From NCBI GenBank assembly GCA_034086705.1, contig JAXDZV010000028.1:1-17895 (forward strand): 17,895 bases of DNA, given 5' to 3'. Shown piece by piece: positions 1 to 8,303 of this stretch. This DNA comes from UMGS1225 sp034086705. Lineage in GTDB: Bacteria > Bacillota > Clostridia > Oscillospirales > CAG-272. The position numbers and the translations under genes were made by a program. Under the pieces are notes generated by a model. That model was given only the letters and a program-made list of their open reading frames with translations. It was not told where the DNA came from and ran no database searches. Position 1 is the first letter of the stretch, and every line of letters starts with the position of its first letter.

Positions 1-191
1 ACCAGCATATGTATGTGGTCTTTACAGGCTTCTGCTTCTAATATTTCCACCTGCTTATACTCACATAATTTCCTCAGCATTATTCCTATATCTGCCTTTA
101 TCTTTCCATAGATTACTTGGCGGCGGTATTTTGGTGCAAAACCTACATTGCAATATGCATATTCCTTTTTACAGCCCTTGCTTTTTTCCAA
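1..191 (-). pseudogene. tnpA: IS200/IS605-family transposase TnpA, N-terminal part, cut by window edge, degenerate start
   Basis: The minus strand reads an open frame from 191 to the left edge. It contains FAPKYRRQVIYGKIKADIG, then LRKLCEYKQVEILEAEAC and DHIHMLV. These are hallmark segments of the HUH single-strand transposase of IS200/IS605 elements, and the two histidines of the HxH metal site are present. The catalytic tyrosine would lie beyond the edge. The strand before FAPKYRR, usually KYHIV in this family, reads AYCNVG with an extra residue. The only in-frame start is a TTG at 191, just after an in-frame TAG. I see no hairpin-bearing element end between 191 and 248. I infer a decayed or 5'-damaged copy. 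The family call is secure; whether the gene is dead is less certain. Confidence 0.8.
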
Positions 192-206
192 AAAATATGC
201 TATACT
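178..206 (+). promoter_or_regulatory. Promoter of the histidine phosphatase gene
   Basis: A -35 box TTGCTT at 178-183 is followed after 17 bp by TATACT at 201-206. The -10 is preceded by TG one base upstream, giving an extended -10. Transcription would start near 213, about 35 nt before the ATG at 248. Confidence 0.6.
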
Positions 207-247
207 CCTGTGCAAAGTATTGAACAAAACATACCGAGGATACAGCA

Positions 248-973
248 ATGCGAATTCTTATTATACGACACGGCGACCCCGACTATCAAAATGATTCTCT
301 GACAGAAAAAGGATGGCACGAAGCCGAGCTCCTGCGCGACCGTCTTACTCAACTTCCAATTGATGCGTTTTATTGTTCCCCGCTTGGTCGCGCCAAAGCA
401 ACTGCTAAGCCCACACTGCAAGCTTTACACAAAGATGCAGAGATCTGCGACTGGCTACGCGAATTTGATGGCACCGTCATCGATCCGCAAGACGGCAATT
501 CAACCTGTCCTTGGGACCGGCTCCCTTCTTTTTTCGCAGGTGCACCCGGCTACTTTCACAATGAACAGTGGCTTTCCATGCCGCTGTTTACAAACACCAA
601 TGTTGGCGAAAAATACCGAACCGTTTGTGAGAATTTAGATGCGCTGCTCCTCAGACATGGATATCGGCATACACAAACCTTTTTCCGCGTGGAACAAGAA
701 AATACGCAAACAATTGCTATGTTTTGTCATTTTGGCGTAGCATGTGTGCTGCTTTCTCATCTTCTGAATATATCGCCTGTTGCGCTTTGGCAGGGTTTTG
801 TTGCGCTGCCCAGCTCCGTTACAACGCTTTATACAGAAGAACGACAACAAGGAATTGCTTCGCTACGTTGCTGCGGATTTGGCGATATATCTCATTTATA
901 TGCCGGTGCCGAGCCCCCGTCTTTTCAAGCACGCTTTTGTGAAACTTTCTCTAATTTCGAACAGCGACATTAA
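248..973 (+). CDS. Histidine phosphatase family protein (phosphoglycerate mutase-like)
   Basis: A 241-residue cytoplasmic protein of the histidine phosphatase superfamily. The N-terminal phospho-acceptor motif is LIIRHGDPDY (His8, RHG). The family's next conserved block is FYCSPLGRAKATA, and the second catalytic histidine is in FCHFG at about residue 160. These enzymes remove or transfer phosphate on small metabolites or proteins, and the substrate cannot be read from sequence. The ATG at 248 has GAGGA at 236-240, seven bases upstream. The gene has its own promoter and lies between a transposase remnant and the asd operon promoter, so it is probably monocistronic. No terminator is evident after it. 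Confidence 0.9.
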   Translation: MRILIIRHGDPDYQNDSLTEKGWHEAELLRDRLTQLPIDAFYCSPLGRAKATAKPTLQALHKDAEICDWLREFDGTVIDPQDGNSTCPWDRLPSFFAGAPGYFHNEQWLSMPLFTNTNVGEKYRTVCENLDALLLRHGYRHTQTFFRVEQENTQTIAMFCHFGVACVLLSHLLNISPVALWQGFVALPSSVTTLYTEERQQGIASLRCCGFGDISHLYAGAEPPSFQARFCETFSNFEQRH

Positions 974-1065
974 AGCGGCACCAAAAACACCATATGCGTT
1001 GCAAAAAAAGCGCCACATGGTACGTGCAGCTGCTTTCAAAAAGCGCGGAATTCTGCCGAAATCCT

Positions 1066-1094
1066 TTGACAAAATAACAAAGTTTTGCTATAAT
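1066..1094 (+). promoter_or_regulatory. Consensus sigma-A promoter of the asd-ispH operon
   Basis: TTGACA at 1066-1071, 17 bp, then TATAAT at 1089-1094: both boxes match consensus exactly. The start point would be near 1101, leaving a leader of about 30 nt before the asd ATG, too short for a lysine riboswitch or a T-box. Confidence 0.88.
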
Positions 1095-1131
1095 ATCTAA
1101 TGATTGTGTATATTTATTGAGGAGATTTTTT

Positions 1132-2232
1132 ATGAACATTGAACGCAAGTTGCGTGCCGGAATTATCGGTGCAACCGGTATGGTGGGGCAGCGATTTCTA
1201 ACTTTACTCGAAAATCATCCTTTTTTTGAAGTCACTGCACTGGCTGCAAGCGGCCACTCAGCCGGGCAACGTTATACAGACGCTGTACAGGGGCGCTGGA
1301 AACTCGCAACACCAATTCCCGCCTATGCGAAAGACATGGTGATATATAATGCTGAAGAAGACATCGATACACTCCGTTCTCTGGTTGACTTCGTTTTTTG
1401 CGCCGTCAATATGAAAAAAGAGGATATTCAGAAACTTGAAGAGCGCTATGCGAAAGCAGAAATTCCTGTGGTTTCCAACAATTCGGCTCATCGCGCAACC
1501 CCCGATGTACCGATGGTAATTCCGGAAATCAATGCCGATCATTTTTCCATCATTACGCAGCAACGCAACCGGCTTGGAACCAAATACGGCTTCATCGCCG
1601 TCAAACCAAATTGCTCGATTCAAAGCTATGTTCCCGCGCTGACGCCTTTGTTGCAATATGTACCAACGGAAGTCGTTGTAACAACCTATCAAGCGATATC
1701 CGGCGCAGGCAAAACCTTTCATGAATGGCCGCAAATGCAGGACAATGTCATCCCGTATATTGGCGGCGAAGAAGAAAAAAGCGAACAGGAACCCCTGAAG
1801 ATTTGGGGGCATATACAAGACAATACAATTATACAAACCGAAATGCCATTGATCACTTCCCAATGCATTCGTGTTCCAGTAACAGATGGACATCTTGCCT
1901 GTGTCTTTGTACGTTTTCGCCATAAACCCGTCCGAGAACAAATTTTGCGTGCTTGGGCAGAATATAAAGGTATGCCGCAAATCTATGCACTGCCCTCAGC
2001 TCCCAAGCAGTTTCTCACTTATTTTGAAGAGCCCGATCGGCCGCAAACTCGCTTAGATCGAGATCTTGAAGGCGGTATGGGAATTGCACTCGGAAGGCTT
2101 CGGGAAGATACCCTCTTTGATTATAAATTTGTGGGAATTTCCCACAATACCATCCGCGGCGCGGCGGGCGGTGCAGTTCTTGAAGCGGAAGCGCTGACAG
2201 CACTTGGTTATCTAAAAAGCACAGCGGAATAA
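1132..2232 (+). CDS. asd: Aspartate-semialdehyde dehydrogenase
   Basis: A 366-residue enzyme that reduces L-aspartyl-4-phosphate to aspartate 4-semialdehyde with NADPH, the branch point to lysine/diaminopimelate, threonine and methionine. The N-terminal Rossmann motif is GIIGATGMVGQRF (residues 10-22). The active-site cysteine is Cys161 in KPNCSIQ. The block QAISGAGKTFHEWP (187-200) follows, and the likely acid/base histidine is His254 in VTDGHLACV. The length and these blocks resemble the archaeal/fungal-type branch more than the enterobacterial one. The start is the ATG at 1132, with GAGGAG at 1119-1124. The upstream in-frame TTG at 1117 overlaps the SD and is unlikely. It is the first gene of the operon, with 28 nt to the next gene. 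Confidence 0.93.
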   Translation: MNIERKLRAGIIGATGMVGQRFLTLLENHPFFEVTALAASGHSAGQRYTDAVQGRWKLATPIPAYAKDMVIYNAEEDIDTLRSLVDFVFCAVNMKKEDIQKLEERYAKAEIPVVSNNSAHRATPDVPMVIPEINADHFSIITQQRNRLGTKYGFIAVKPNCSIQSYVPALTPLLQYVPTEVVVTTYQAISGAGKTFHEWPQMQDNVIPYIGGEEEKSEQEPLKIWGHIQDNTIIQTEMPLITSQCIRVPVTDGHLACVFVRFRHKPVREQILRAWAEYKGMPQIYALPSAPKQFLTYFEEPDRPQTRLDRDLEGGMGIALGRLREDTLFDYKFVGISHNTIRGAAGGAVLEAEALTALGYLKSTAE

Positions 2233-2260
2233 TATCATCAATCGCAAAGGAAAGCATTCT

Positions 2261-3136
2261 ATGGAAACGGATGTTTTGCGCCTCATCGAAAATCAAATGG
2301 ATGAATTTTCCAAAGGTCAAAAAACCATCGCCCGCTACATGCTGCAACACTATGAAACAGCAGCGTATATGACAGCTTCCCGACTGGGAGCTGCTGTCGG
2401 GGTCTCGGAGTCAACTGTTGTACGCTTTGCAGATCAACTCGGATTTGACGGATATCCCGCGTTGCAAAAATCTTTGCAAGAACTCATTCGTGCACGGCTG
2501 ACTTCCCTGCAAAGAATCGAAGCTGCCAATTTTCGCATTGGAGACGGAAGCGTTCCCGAAAAAATTCTCACATCAGATATGGAAAAAATTCGATATACTC
2601 TGGAGCATCTGGATACAGCAGTTTTTGATGCAACCATTGCTACAATTCTCCATGCAAAGCGAATTTATATCATGGGCGTCCGGTCTTCCAGTGCACTTGC
2701 ATCCTTTTTGTATTTCTATTTCAATATGATCTTTGAGGATGTCAAGCTATTGCAAACGACCTCGCGCAGCGAAGTATTTGAGCAAATTTTTCGAGCCAAG
2801 CAAGGAGATCTATTTATCGGTATCTCCTTTCCGCGCTACTCTCAAAGGGTTGTTGCCGCCATGCAATACGCCCGTGAACACGGTGCACAAACGCTCGCTA
2901 TCACAGACAATACGCTTTCTCCTCTCATAGAGTTTGCCGACTATACGCTCACAGCGAAAAGCGATATGGCGTCTTTCGTGGATTCCCTGGTCGCGCCGCT
3001 CTCCCTGCTCAATGCGCTCATTGTGGCCGTCACACGCCAAAAGGCAGAGGAGGTAGCCACGGTATTTTCAACCCTGGAGGGTATGTGGGAGCGTTTTGAC
3101 GTGTATGAAAAAAAAGAAAATGATGCAGAAAAATGA
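2261..3136 (+). CDS. MurR/RpiR-family transcriptional regulator with SIS domain
   Basis: A 291-residue protein with the RpiR layout. An N-terminal helix-turn-helix spans about residues 1-75, with recognition around VGVSESTVVRFADQLGFDGYP. A sugar-isomerase (SIS) domain spans about 110-260, with IYIMGVRSSSALASFLYFY and DLFIGISFPRYSQ lining the expected phosphosugar pocket. Members sense phosphorylated sugars, and the ligand here is unknown. AAAGGAA lies just upstream of the ATG at 2261. The gene sits inside a housekeeping operon rather than beside a sugar operon, so its target is not evident from context. Its 3' end overlaps the next gene. Confidence 0.9.
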   Translation: METDVLRLIENQMDEFSKGQKTIARYMLQHYETAAYMTASRLGAAVGVSESTVVRFADQLGFDGYPALQKSLQELIRARLTSLQRIEAANFRIGDGSVPEKILTSDMEKIRYTLEHLDTAVFDATIATILHAKRIYIMGVRSSSALASFLYFYFNMIFEDVKLLQTTSRSEVFEQIFRAKQGDLFIGISFPRYSQRVVAAMQYAREHGAQTLAITDNTLSPLIEFADYTLTAKSDMASFVDSLVAPLSLLNALIVAVTRQKAEEVATVFSTLEGMWERFDVYEKKENDAEK

Positions 3137-4412
3137 AAGTCCTCAGCGTGTCTTCATAGTAGGTGGGGGCCCCGCCGGTATGGCCTGTGCAGCCTTTGCG
3201 GCCGAGCAAGGTGCCCAAGTGACGTTATTCGAGAAAAACAAACAGCTCGGGAAAAAGCTATCGATTACCGGAAAAGGTCGCTGTAATCTTACAAACAACT
3301 GCGATGTGGAGACCGTACTGCATGCCGTGGTGCGGAACCCGCGCTTTTTACAAAGTGCGTTACATGCTTTTCCACCGAATAAAACAATTGAGCTGTTTGA
3401 GCAACTTGGCTGCCCGCTCAAAACAGAACGAGGAAACCGTGTATTTCCGTGTTCCGACCGTGCAGCGGATGTTGTCGGTACACTGAAGCGTTGGCTCACA
3501 CGTACCGGCGTCACCGTTTGTTATGAATCAGTAACCGCGCTGATACTGGATACTTCTTCGACGCGTTGCCTGGGTGTACAAACCACACAGGGAGCTTACC
3601 ATGCAGACGCCGTTGTCCTTGCAACCGGTGGATTGTCTTATCCAACAACAGGGTCTACCGGAGACGGATATCGCTTTGCGGCAGCAGCCGGTCATACAAT
3701 TGTCCATCCTGCTCCATCTCTGATACCGCTGGAAATCAAAGAGCCTGACTGTGCCGCCATGGCAGGGCTGTCACTCAAAAATGCTGCGCTGCATATTACA
3801 CGAATTTCCGACGGAAAAACCGTTTATACCGACTTTGGAGAAATGCTGTTTACACATTTCGGTGTCTCAGGGCCAATGATTCTCAGTGCCTCTGCACATT
3901 TAGAGCCAACACAAATGCAAGACTATGTGCTACATCTGGATTTCAAACCCGCACTGGATGCAAAAGCATTAGATATACGTATCCAATCCGACTTTTCGAA
4001 AAACGCCAACCGTGACTTTGCAAACGCATTGGATGCACTGCTTCCACGTTTGCTGATTCCTGCAATAATCCGCCGCAGTAAAATTCCCCCGCACAGCAAA
4101 GTACACCAAATCACAAAACAACAGCGGCTGGCATTATGCGGCATTCTCAAAGACTACACCCTGCACCCATATGGCATGCGTCCTATTGCTGAGGCAATCG
4201 TTACACGCGGCGGCGTATCCACAATAGAGGTTAACCCGCGCACTATGGCCTCCAAATGCTGTGCGGGGCTGTTTTTTGCAGGAGAGCTCTTAGACATCGA
4301 TGCGTATACCGGTGGCTTCAACCTTCAGCTATGCTTTGCAACTGCATTCGCCGCCGCACGTGGCGTCGCTAAATTCATTTCTGCAAAAAGTGATGTTTCA
4401 GAAAGGATATAG
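3105..4412 (+). CDS. BaiN/HI0933-like FAD-dependent oxidoreductase
   Basis: A flavoprotein of about 435 residues in the HI0933/YhiN/BaiN family. The FAD-binding dinucleotide motif is VFIVGGGPAGMACAAFAA near the N terminus, followed by the family signature GKGRCNLTN. The mid-protein block is ATGGLSYPTTGSTGDGY, and the C-terminal block is GELLDIDAYTGGFNLQLCFA. The BaiN name comes from bile-acid work, but most family members have no proven substrate, so bile-acid activity should not be assumed. Start choice is ambiguous: TTG 3096, ATG 3105, ATG 3120 and ATG 3123 are in frame. GGGAG at 3087-3091 is the only SD-like site, so 3105 is a compromise. The gene overlaps the regulator gene by about 30 nt and ends 2 nt before cmk. 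Confidence 0.88.
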   Translation: MKKKKMMQKNESPQRVFIVGGGPAGMACAAFAAEQGAQVTLFEKNKQLGKKLSITGKGRCNLTNNCDVETVLHAVVRNPRFLQSALHAFPPNKTIELFEQLGCPLKTERGNRVFPCSDRAADVVGTLKRWLTRTGVTVCYESVTALILDTSSTRCLGVQTTQGAYHADAVVLATGGLSYPTTGSTGDGYRFAAAAGHTIVHPAPSLIPLEIKEPDCAAMAGLSLKNAALHITRISDGKTVYTDFGEMLFTHFGVSGPMILSASAHLEPTQMQDYVLHLDFKPALDAKALDIRIQSDFSKNANRDFANALDALLPRLLIPAIIRRSKIPPHSKVHQITKQQRLALCGILKDYTLHPYGMRPIAEAIVTRGGVSTIEVNPRTMASKCCAGLFFAGELLDIDAYTGGFNLQLCFATAFAAARGVAKFISAKSDVSERI

Positions 4413-4414
4413 AC

Positions 4415-5098
4415 ATGGATAAAATACAGATTGCAATTGATGGACCTTCCGGTGCCGGCAAAAGTACAGTAGCCAGACGTGTAGCAAAGGAACTTGGCTA
4501 TACTTATGTAGACACGGGCGCCCTGTATCGCGCTGTCGGTCTTTTCATGTATCATCATGGCATTGATCCGGAAGACGAAGCAGCCGTCACTGCGGCGCTA
4601 GTTGATGTTCATGTGGATTTATCCTATGATGCAGACGGTGTACAGCAAGTTTTTCTCAACGGTGTATGCGTCAGCGATGCAATCCGTCAAAATGATATCT
4701 CCCGATATGCATCCTGTGTTTCTGCTTTTCCCGCAGTACGTGACTTTCTGTTGGAGACACAACGTGCACTTGCAAAACGCTTCTCCGTTGTTATGGACGG
4801 CAGAGATATTGGCACTGTCATTTTTCCGCAAGCGAAGGTAAAGATTTTCCTTTTTGCCAGTCCCGAGCAGCGAGCAAAGCGACGCGCAGCAGATCTTGAA
4901 GCTCGCGGACAGAAAGTCGATGTTGCACAACTTCTTGTACAAATGCAGGAACGAGACACTCGTGACATGCAACGCACCATTGCCCCTGCCGTTCCTGCGC
5001 CAGATGCCGTTCTGTTGGACAGTTCTTCGTTAAACTTTGAGCAAACTGTATCTGCAGTTTTGGCAATTGTAAGAGAACGGAGCGAAAGAGATATATGA
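4415..5098 (+). CDS. cmk: Cytidylate kinase
   Basis: A 227-residue (d)CMP kinase that transfers phosphate from ATP to CMP/dCMP in pyrimidine nucleotide supply. The P-loop is DGPSGAGKST (residues 9-18). The conserved block YVDTGALYRAVG follows, then the NMP-binding region with VMDGRDIGTVIFPQA, and a lid region with ASPEQRAKRRA. Length is normal for the family. The ATG at 4415 is preceded by GAAAGGA. It starts 2 nt after the flavoprotein stop, and its own stop overlaps the plsC start (ATGA at 5095-5098), indicating translational coupling. The BaiN-cmk-plsC-ispH/S1 order is common in Clostridia. Confidence 0.95.
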   Translation: MDKIQIAIDGPSGAGKSTVARRVAKELGYTYVDTGALYRAVGLFMYHHGIDPEDEAAVTAALVDVHVDLSYDADGVQQVFLNGVCVSDAIRQNDISRYASCVSAFPAVRDFLLETQRALAKRFSVVMDGRDIGTVIFPQAKVKIFLFASPEQRAKRRAADLEARGQKVDVAQLLVQMQERDTRDMQRTIAPAVPAPDAVLLDSSSLNFEQTVSAVLAIVRERSERDI

Positions 5099-5721
5099 AC
5101 ATGTACATGTTTTTAAAAAAAATCGCGTATGGCTTTGCCCGGATTCTTTACAGAGTAGAATTCGAGGGGCAGCAAAATGAGCCGCATGGACCGTATTTGC
5201 TTTGTTCAAACCATGAATCTTTTTGTGACATCATCACAGTAGGAGTCGGTGTGCAGCAACAACTTGCTTTTATGGCAAAGCAGGAACTGTTTCGCATACC
5301 GCTGCTGGGGGCTTTTTGCCGTAAACTCGGCGCTTTCCCCATTAAGCGTGGAACTGCGGATGTTTCCTCGCTGCGGCATGCCATTGAACTTTTAAAGGCC
5401 GGACAACCTGTGATGATTTTCCCTCAGGGTACCCGCCGCCCTGGTGTCGAGCCTTCTACAACATCAGCGCACCACGGTGCCGCCATGCTGTGTTATCGCA
5501 CGCAAGTGCCGATTTTGCCCGTATATATCGATACCAAAAATTTCCGCCCGCGTCCGTTTCGAAAAATACGTGTCATTTACGGTAAACCGCTGTCTGCAGA
5601 ATCGCTTGGGCTTTCTGTAGCAGGCAATGCAGACCACGCTACATATGAAGCGGCCACACAAAAAATTTTTGACACCATTTGTTCTCTTCCACGTAAATAC
5701 TCTCCGCCCAGGCACTCTTAA
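5095..5721 (+). CDS. plsC: 1-acyl-sn-glycerol-3-phosphate acyltransferase (PlsC-like)
   Basis: A 208-residue membrane-associated acyltransferase that would acylate lysophosphatidic acid to phosphatidic acid. The catalytic HX4D motif is NHESFCD (His40, Asp45). The substrate-binding block is FPQGTRRPG, with Gln in place of the usual Glu in FPEGTR. The IPLLGAFCRKLGAFPIKRG block is also typical. The hydrophobic N terminus fits a monotopic membrane association. The chosen start overlaps the cmk stop (ATGA). In-frame ATGs at 5101 and 5107 are alternatives. The stop is 5 nt before ispH. Confidence 0.9.
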   Translation: MNMYMFLKKIAYGFARILYRVEFEGQQNEPHGPYLLCSNHESFCDIITVGVGVQQQLAFMAKQELFRIPLLGAFCRKLGAFPIKRGTADVSSLRHAIELLKAGQPVMIFPQGTRRPGVEPSTTSAHHGAAMLCYRTQVPILPVYIDTKNFRPRPFRKIRVIYGKPLSAESLGLSVAGNADHATYEAATQKIFDTICSLPRKYSPPRHS

Positions 5722-5726
5722 AAGCC

Positions 5727-7841
5727 ATGATAATTGAACAAGCTAAAAGCGCTGGTTTCTGCTTTGGCGTAGAAAGAGCTGTCAAAAATGTCAAAGATTT
5801 AATCTCCCGTCATACAGATGCCCGTATATATACACTCGGCAGCCTGATTCACAATCCACACGTACTTGCAGAATTCTCCGCAGCGGGTGTACGTGTTTTG
5901 TCGAGCGAAGACCAGCTATCTCAAGTGCTGCAGGATGCGCAAAACGGCATAAGAACAGTCATTGTCATCCGCACACACGGGGTACCGCGCTTCTTTGAAC
6001 AGACGCTTCGAGCAACCGAAAACACCTGCCCTACCCTTAGTGTTATAGATTGTACTTGTCCATTTGTAAAAAAGATACATCGTATCGCCTACACACAATC
6101 TCAACCATTTCAAAACACCCCCCACGCAGCATTTGGGTTAATTTTCGGAGATGAAACGCATCCGGAGGTTGCGGGAATTCGCAGTTATTTTTTCTGTCCT
6201 ACAAAAGTTTTTTCCGACTTTACTGCATTTGACCATTTTTTGGATGCCCATGCCGCTTTTTTACAAGCAAAAAAGCGTTTAATTTTAGTCTCACAGACGA
6301 CACAAAGCCTTACTGGATATAAAAAATGTCAGAAAAAATTAAAAAAACTATATACAAATGCAAATATTTTTGATACAATATGTAGTGTTACGGAAGACAG
6401 GCAATTGGAGACGGCAGCATTGGCAAAACGCGCCGATTTGATGTTTGTGGTCGGTGGAAAGAATTCCTCCAATACGCAAAAGCTGTTTCAAATCAGCCAG
6501 CAGTATTGTCCGGATAGCTTTCTGATCGAGGGCCCGGATAAGGTACCATGTCATCTGTTAGCTGCTCACAATTTTGTGGGTATTACCGCGGGGGCTTCCA
6601 CACCACGCGATATAATCGAGGAGGTAAGAAAAACCATGAGCGAACAAAACACAAATGAGCAATCCTTTGCACAAATGTTGGATGAATCCTTCAAAACTTT
6701 AAATACAGGAGATATTGTCAAGGGCGTTATCACTTCAATTACCCCAACAGAGATTCATGTTGACATCGGCTCAAAAGTAACGGGTATTCTTTCGTTTGAC
6801 GACGTCACAGACGATCCAAGCGCCGATGTAAAAAATATGTATAAGGTCGGAGATATGATCGAAGCAGTTGCTTTCCGCGTAAGTGACATTGACGGAACGG
6901 CAACACTTTCCAAAAAACGGGTTGATCATATGCACCACTGGCAAGACATTGTAAAAGCCAAAGAAGAGGGTACTGTGCTCACAGGCAAAATTGTGGAAAC
7001 CATGGAAAAAGGTGTCTTAATTTATGTCTGCGGCACAAAAGTTTTTGTACCGGCCTCTCAGTCCGGCTTGCCCCGCGGTGCAGATATGGCGCAACTGATG
7101 GGAACAACACAGCGCGTAAAAATCATTGAGATTAACGAGCAGCGTCGTCGTGCTGTTGCCTCCATCCGCGAAGTGCTGCAGGAAGAGCAGCAAGCACGGC
7201 AAGAGGCATTCTGGGAAAACATCGAGGTTGGCAAACATTATGATGGTGTTGTCAAGAGTTTTATGCCGTACGGTGCCTTTGTTGATCTGGGCGGGGTGGA
7301 CGGAATGGTACACACCTCAGAGCTTTCCTGGAGACATATTAAGCATCCGTCCGCTGTGATTCAACTCGGTGATCATATCGATGTATTTGTGAAAGACTTT
7401 GATCCTGAGAAGAAACGCATCTCTTTAGGATATAAAACAGAGGAAATGAACCCCTGGAAAATTTTCACCGATCAGTATCAGGTAGGAGATGTTGCATCCG
7501 TCAAGATTGTCAACATGATGCCTTTCGGTGCATTTGCAGAAATCATTCCCGGTGTGGATGGGTTGATTCACATTTCGCAGATCGCAGATCACCGCATCGC
7601 ATCCCCCGCGGAAGTTCTCCAAAAGGGGCAGCTGGTCGATGCGAAGATTGTAGGGATCGATATGGAAGCACAAAAAGTTTCGCTCTCCATACGCGCACTC
7701 CTGGAGGATGCAGACAACGATGCATATTATGAGAACGAAGCAGAAGAATCCTCCGACGAGGCAGAGGCAAATAGCGAAGCAGTAGATTCTGCTGAAAATG
7801 CCGTTGAGGAAAATTCCGAAGGTACGCATAGCGCGGAATAA
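5727..7841 (+). CDS. ispH: HMBPP reductase (IspH) fused to four S1 RNA-binding repeats
   Basis: A 704-residue fusion known from many Clostridia. Residues 1-300 are IspH, the last MEP-pathway enzyme, which makes IPP and DMAPP from HMBPP. The 4Fe-4S ligands are Cys12 (GFCFGVERA), Cys111 (CTCPFVKKIH) and Cys219 (TICSVTEDRQ). Also present are SLIHNPHV, GDETHPEVAGI, GGKNSSNTQKL and GITAGASTP. A linker (301-327) leads to S1/OB domains at about 328-397, 415-483, 502-570 and 586-656. Repeats three and four, with PYGAFVDLGGVDGMVH and PFGAFAEIIPGVDGLIH, are the most canonical. An acidic, low-complexity tail covers 658-704. No clear SD precedes the ATG at 5727, so translation probably depends on coupling to plsC. 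An SD-like GAGGAGG precedes the in-frame Met304. Confidence 0.95.
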   Translation: MIIEQAKSAGFCFGVERAVKNVKDLISRHTDARIYTLGSLIHNPHVLAEFSAAGVRVLSSEDQLSQVLQDAQNGIRTVIVIRTHGVPRFFEQTLRATENTCPTLSVIDCTCPFVKKIHRIAYTQSQPFQNTPHAAFGLIFGDETHPEVAGIRSYFFCPTKVFSDFTAFDHFLDAHAAFLQAKKRLILVSQTTQSLTGYKKCQKKLKKLYTNANIFDTICSVTEDRQLETAALAKRADLMFVVGGKNSSNTQKLFQISQQYCPDSFLIEGPDKVPCHLLAAHNFVGITAGASTPRDIIEEVRKTMSEQNTNEQSFAQMLDESFKTLNTGDIVKGVITSITPTEIHVDIGSKVTGILSFDDVTDDPSADVKNMYKVGDMIEAVAFRVSDIDGTATLSKKRVDHMHHWQDIVKAKEEGTVLTGKIVETMEKGVLIYVCGTKVFVPASQSGLPRGADMAQLMGTTQRVKIIEINEQRRRAVASIREVLQEEQQARQEAFWENIEVGKHYDGVVKSFMPYGAFVDLGGVDGMVHTSELSWRHIKHPSAVIQLGDHIDVFVKDFDPEKKRISLGYKTEEMNPWKIFTDQYQVGDVASVKIVNMMPFGAFAEIIPGVDGLIHISQIADHRIASPAEVLQKGQLVDAKIVGIDMEAQKVSLSIRALLEDADNDAYYENEAEESSDEAEANSEAVDSAENAVEENSEGTHSAE

Positions 7842-7863
7842 CGTATAGTTTTTAATTGTTTAT

Positions 7864-7895
7864 AAAAAGCGGGAGGCATGGTGATGCCCCCGCTT
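7864..7895 (+). terminator. Intrinsic terminator closing the asd-ispH operon
   Basis: The 5' arm GCGGG-A-GGCAT pairs with ATGCCCCCGC around a GGTG loop, giving ten base pairs with one bulged A. A TTTTT run follows and an A run precedes it. It lies 22 nt after the ispH stop. Confidence 0.92.
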
Positions 7896-7965
7896 TTTCA
7901 TTTCTATACCTTCACCATATTCACAATTTAAATGGATTGCGTAGCAGTCACCCAATTACAAACAA

Positions 7966-7992
7966 GAAAAAATTCGCCGTTTCCGGCGAATT
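7966..7992 (-). terminator. Intrinsic terminator of the acyl carrier protein gene
   Basis: Read on the minus strand, AATTCGCCG and CGGCGAATT form a perfect 9-bp stem closed by a GAAA tetraloop and followed by a T-rich run. It lies about 18 nt beyond the acpP stop. Confidence 0.88.
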
Positions 7993-8009
7993 CTCCCAGT
8001 AGACACACA

Positions 8010-8237
8010 TTACTTCTTTTTCTCTTCTAAATATGCCACGACGTCACCGACCGTGACAAACTTCTGAAAATCTTCTTCCGCGATTTCAATGTTCCACTTT
8101 TCTTCACAGGTAAATACCAAATCAGCAAGTTCCAGAGAATTGATTCCCAAATCATTGACAAGCTCTGCGCTTTCCGTTACGGCGGCGGGATCAAGGTTCA
8201 TCTGATCTACCAACACTTTTTTGAATTCTTCAAACAT
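8010..8237 (-). CDS. acpP: Acyl carrier protein
   Basis: A 75-residue acidic protein of the usual ACP length. It carries growing acyl chains on a phosphopantetheine arm attached to Ser34 in DLGINSLELADLV. The common DSL motif reads NSL here, a change seen in some clostridial ACPs. The C-terminal helix VTVGDVVAYLEEKKK is typical. AAGGAGA lies a few bases before the ATG. The gene stands alone between its own promoter and terminator, away from fatty-acid synthesis genes. It may therefore be either the main ACP or a secondary one serving another pathway. Confidence 0.93.
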   Translation of the reverse strand: MFEEFKKVLVDQMNLDPAAVTESAELVNDLGINSLELADLVFTCEEKWNIEIAEEDFQKFVTVGDVVAYLEEKKK

Positions 8238-8303
8238 GAACGGTCTCCTTCAAGTGATTTCTTCCGAGGTCAAGAAAAACACAACCACAGAAATATCGTA
8301 GTT

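Noticed and set aside
974..1131. Lysine riboswitch upstream of asd
   Set aside because: A consensus promoter starts transcription about 30 nt before the gene, leaving no room. The upstream part is untranscribed spacer with no clear structure.
1258..1980. 240-codon frame on the minus strand within asd
   Set aside because: It is antisense to a well-supported conserved enzyme and has no recognisable motif.
8238..8303. FapR-type operator in the acpP leader
   Set aside because: I see no match to the known lipid-regulator palindrome.
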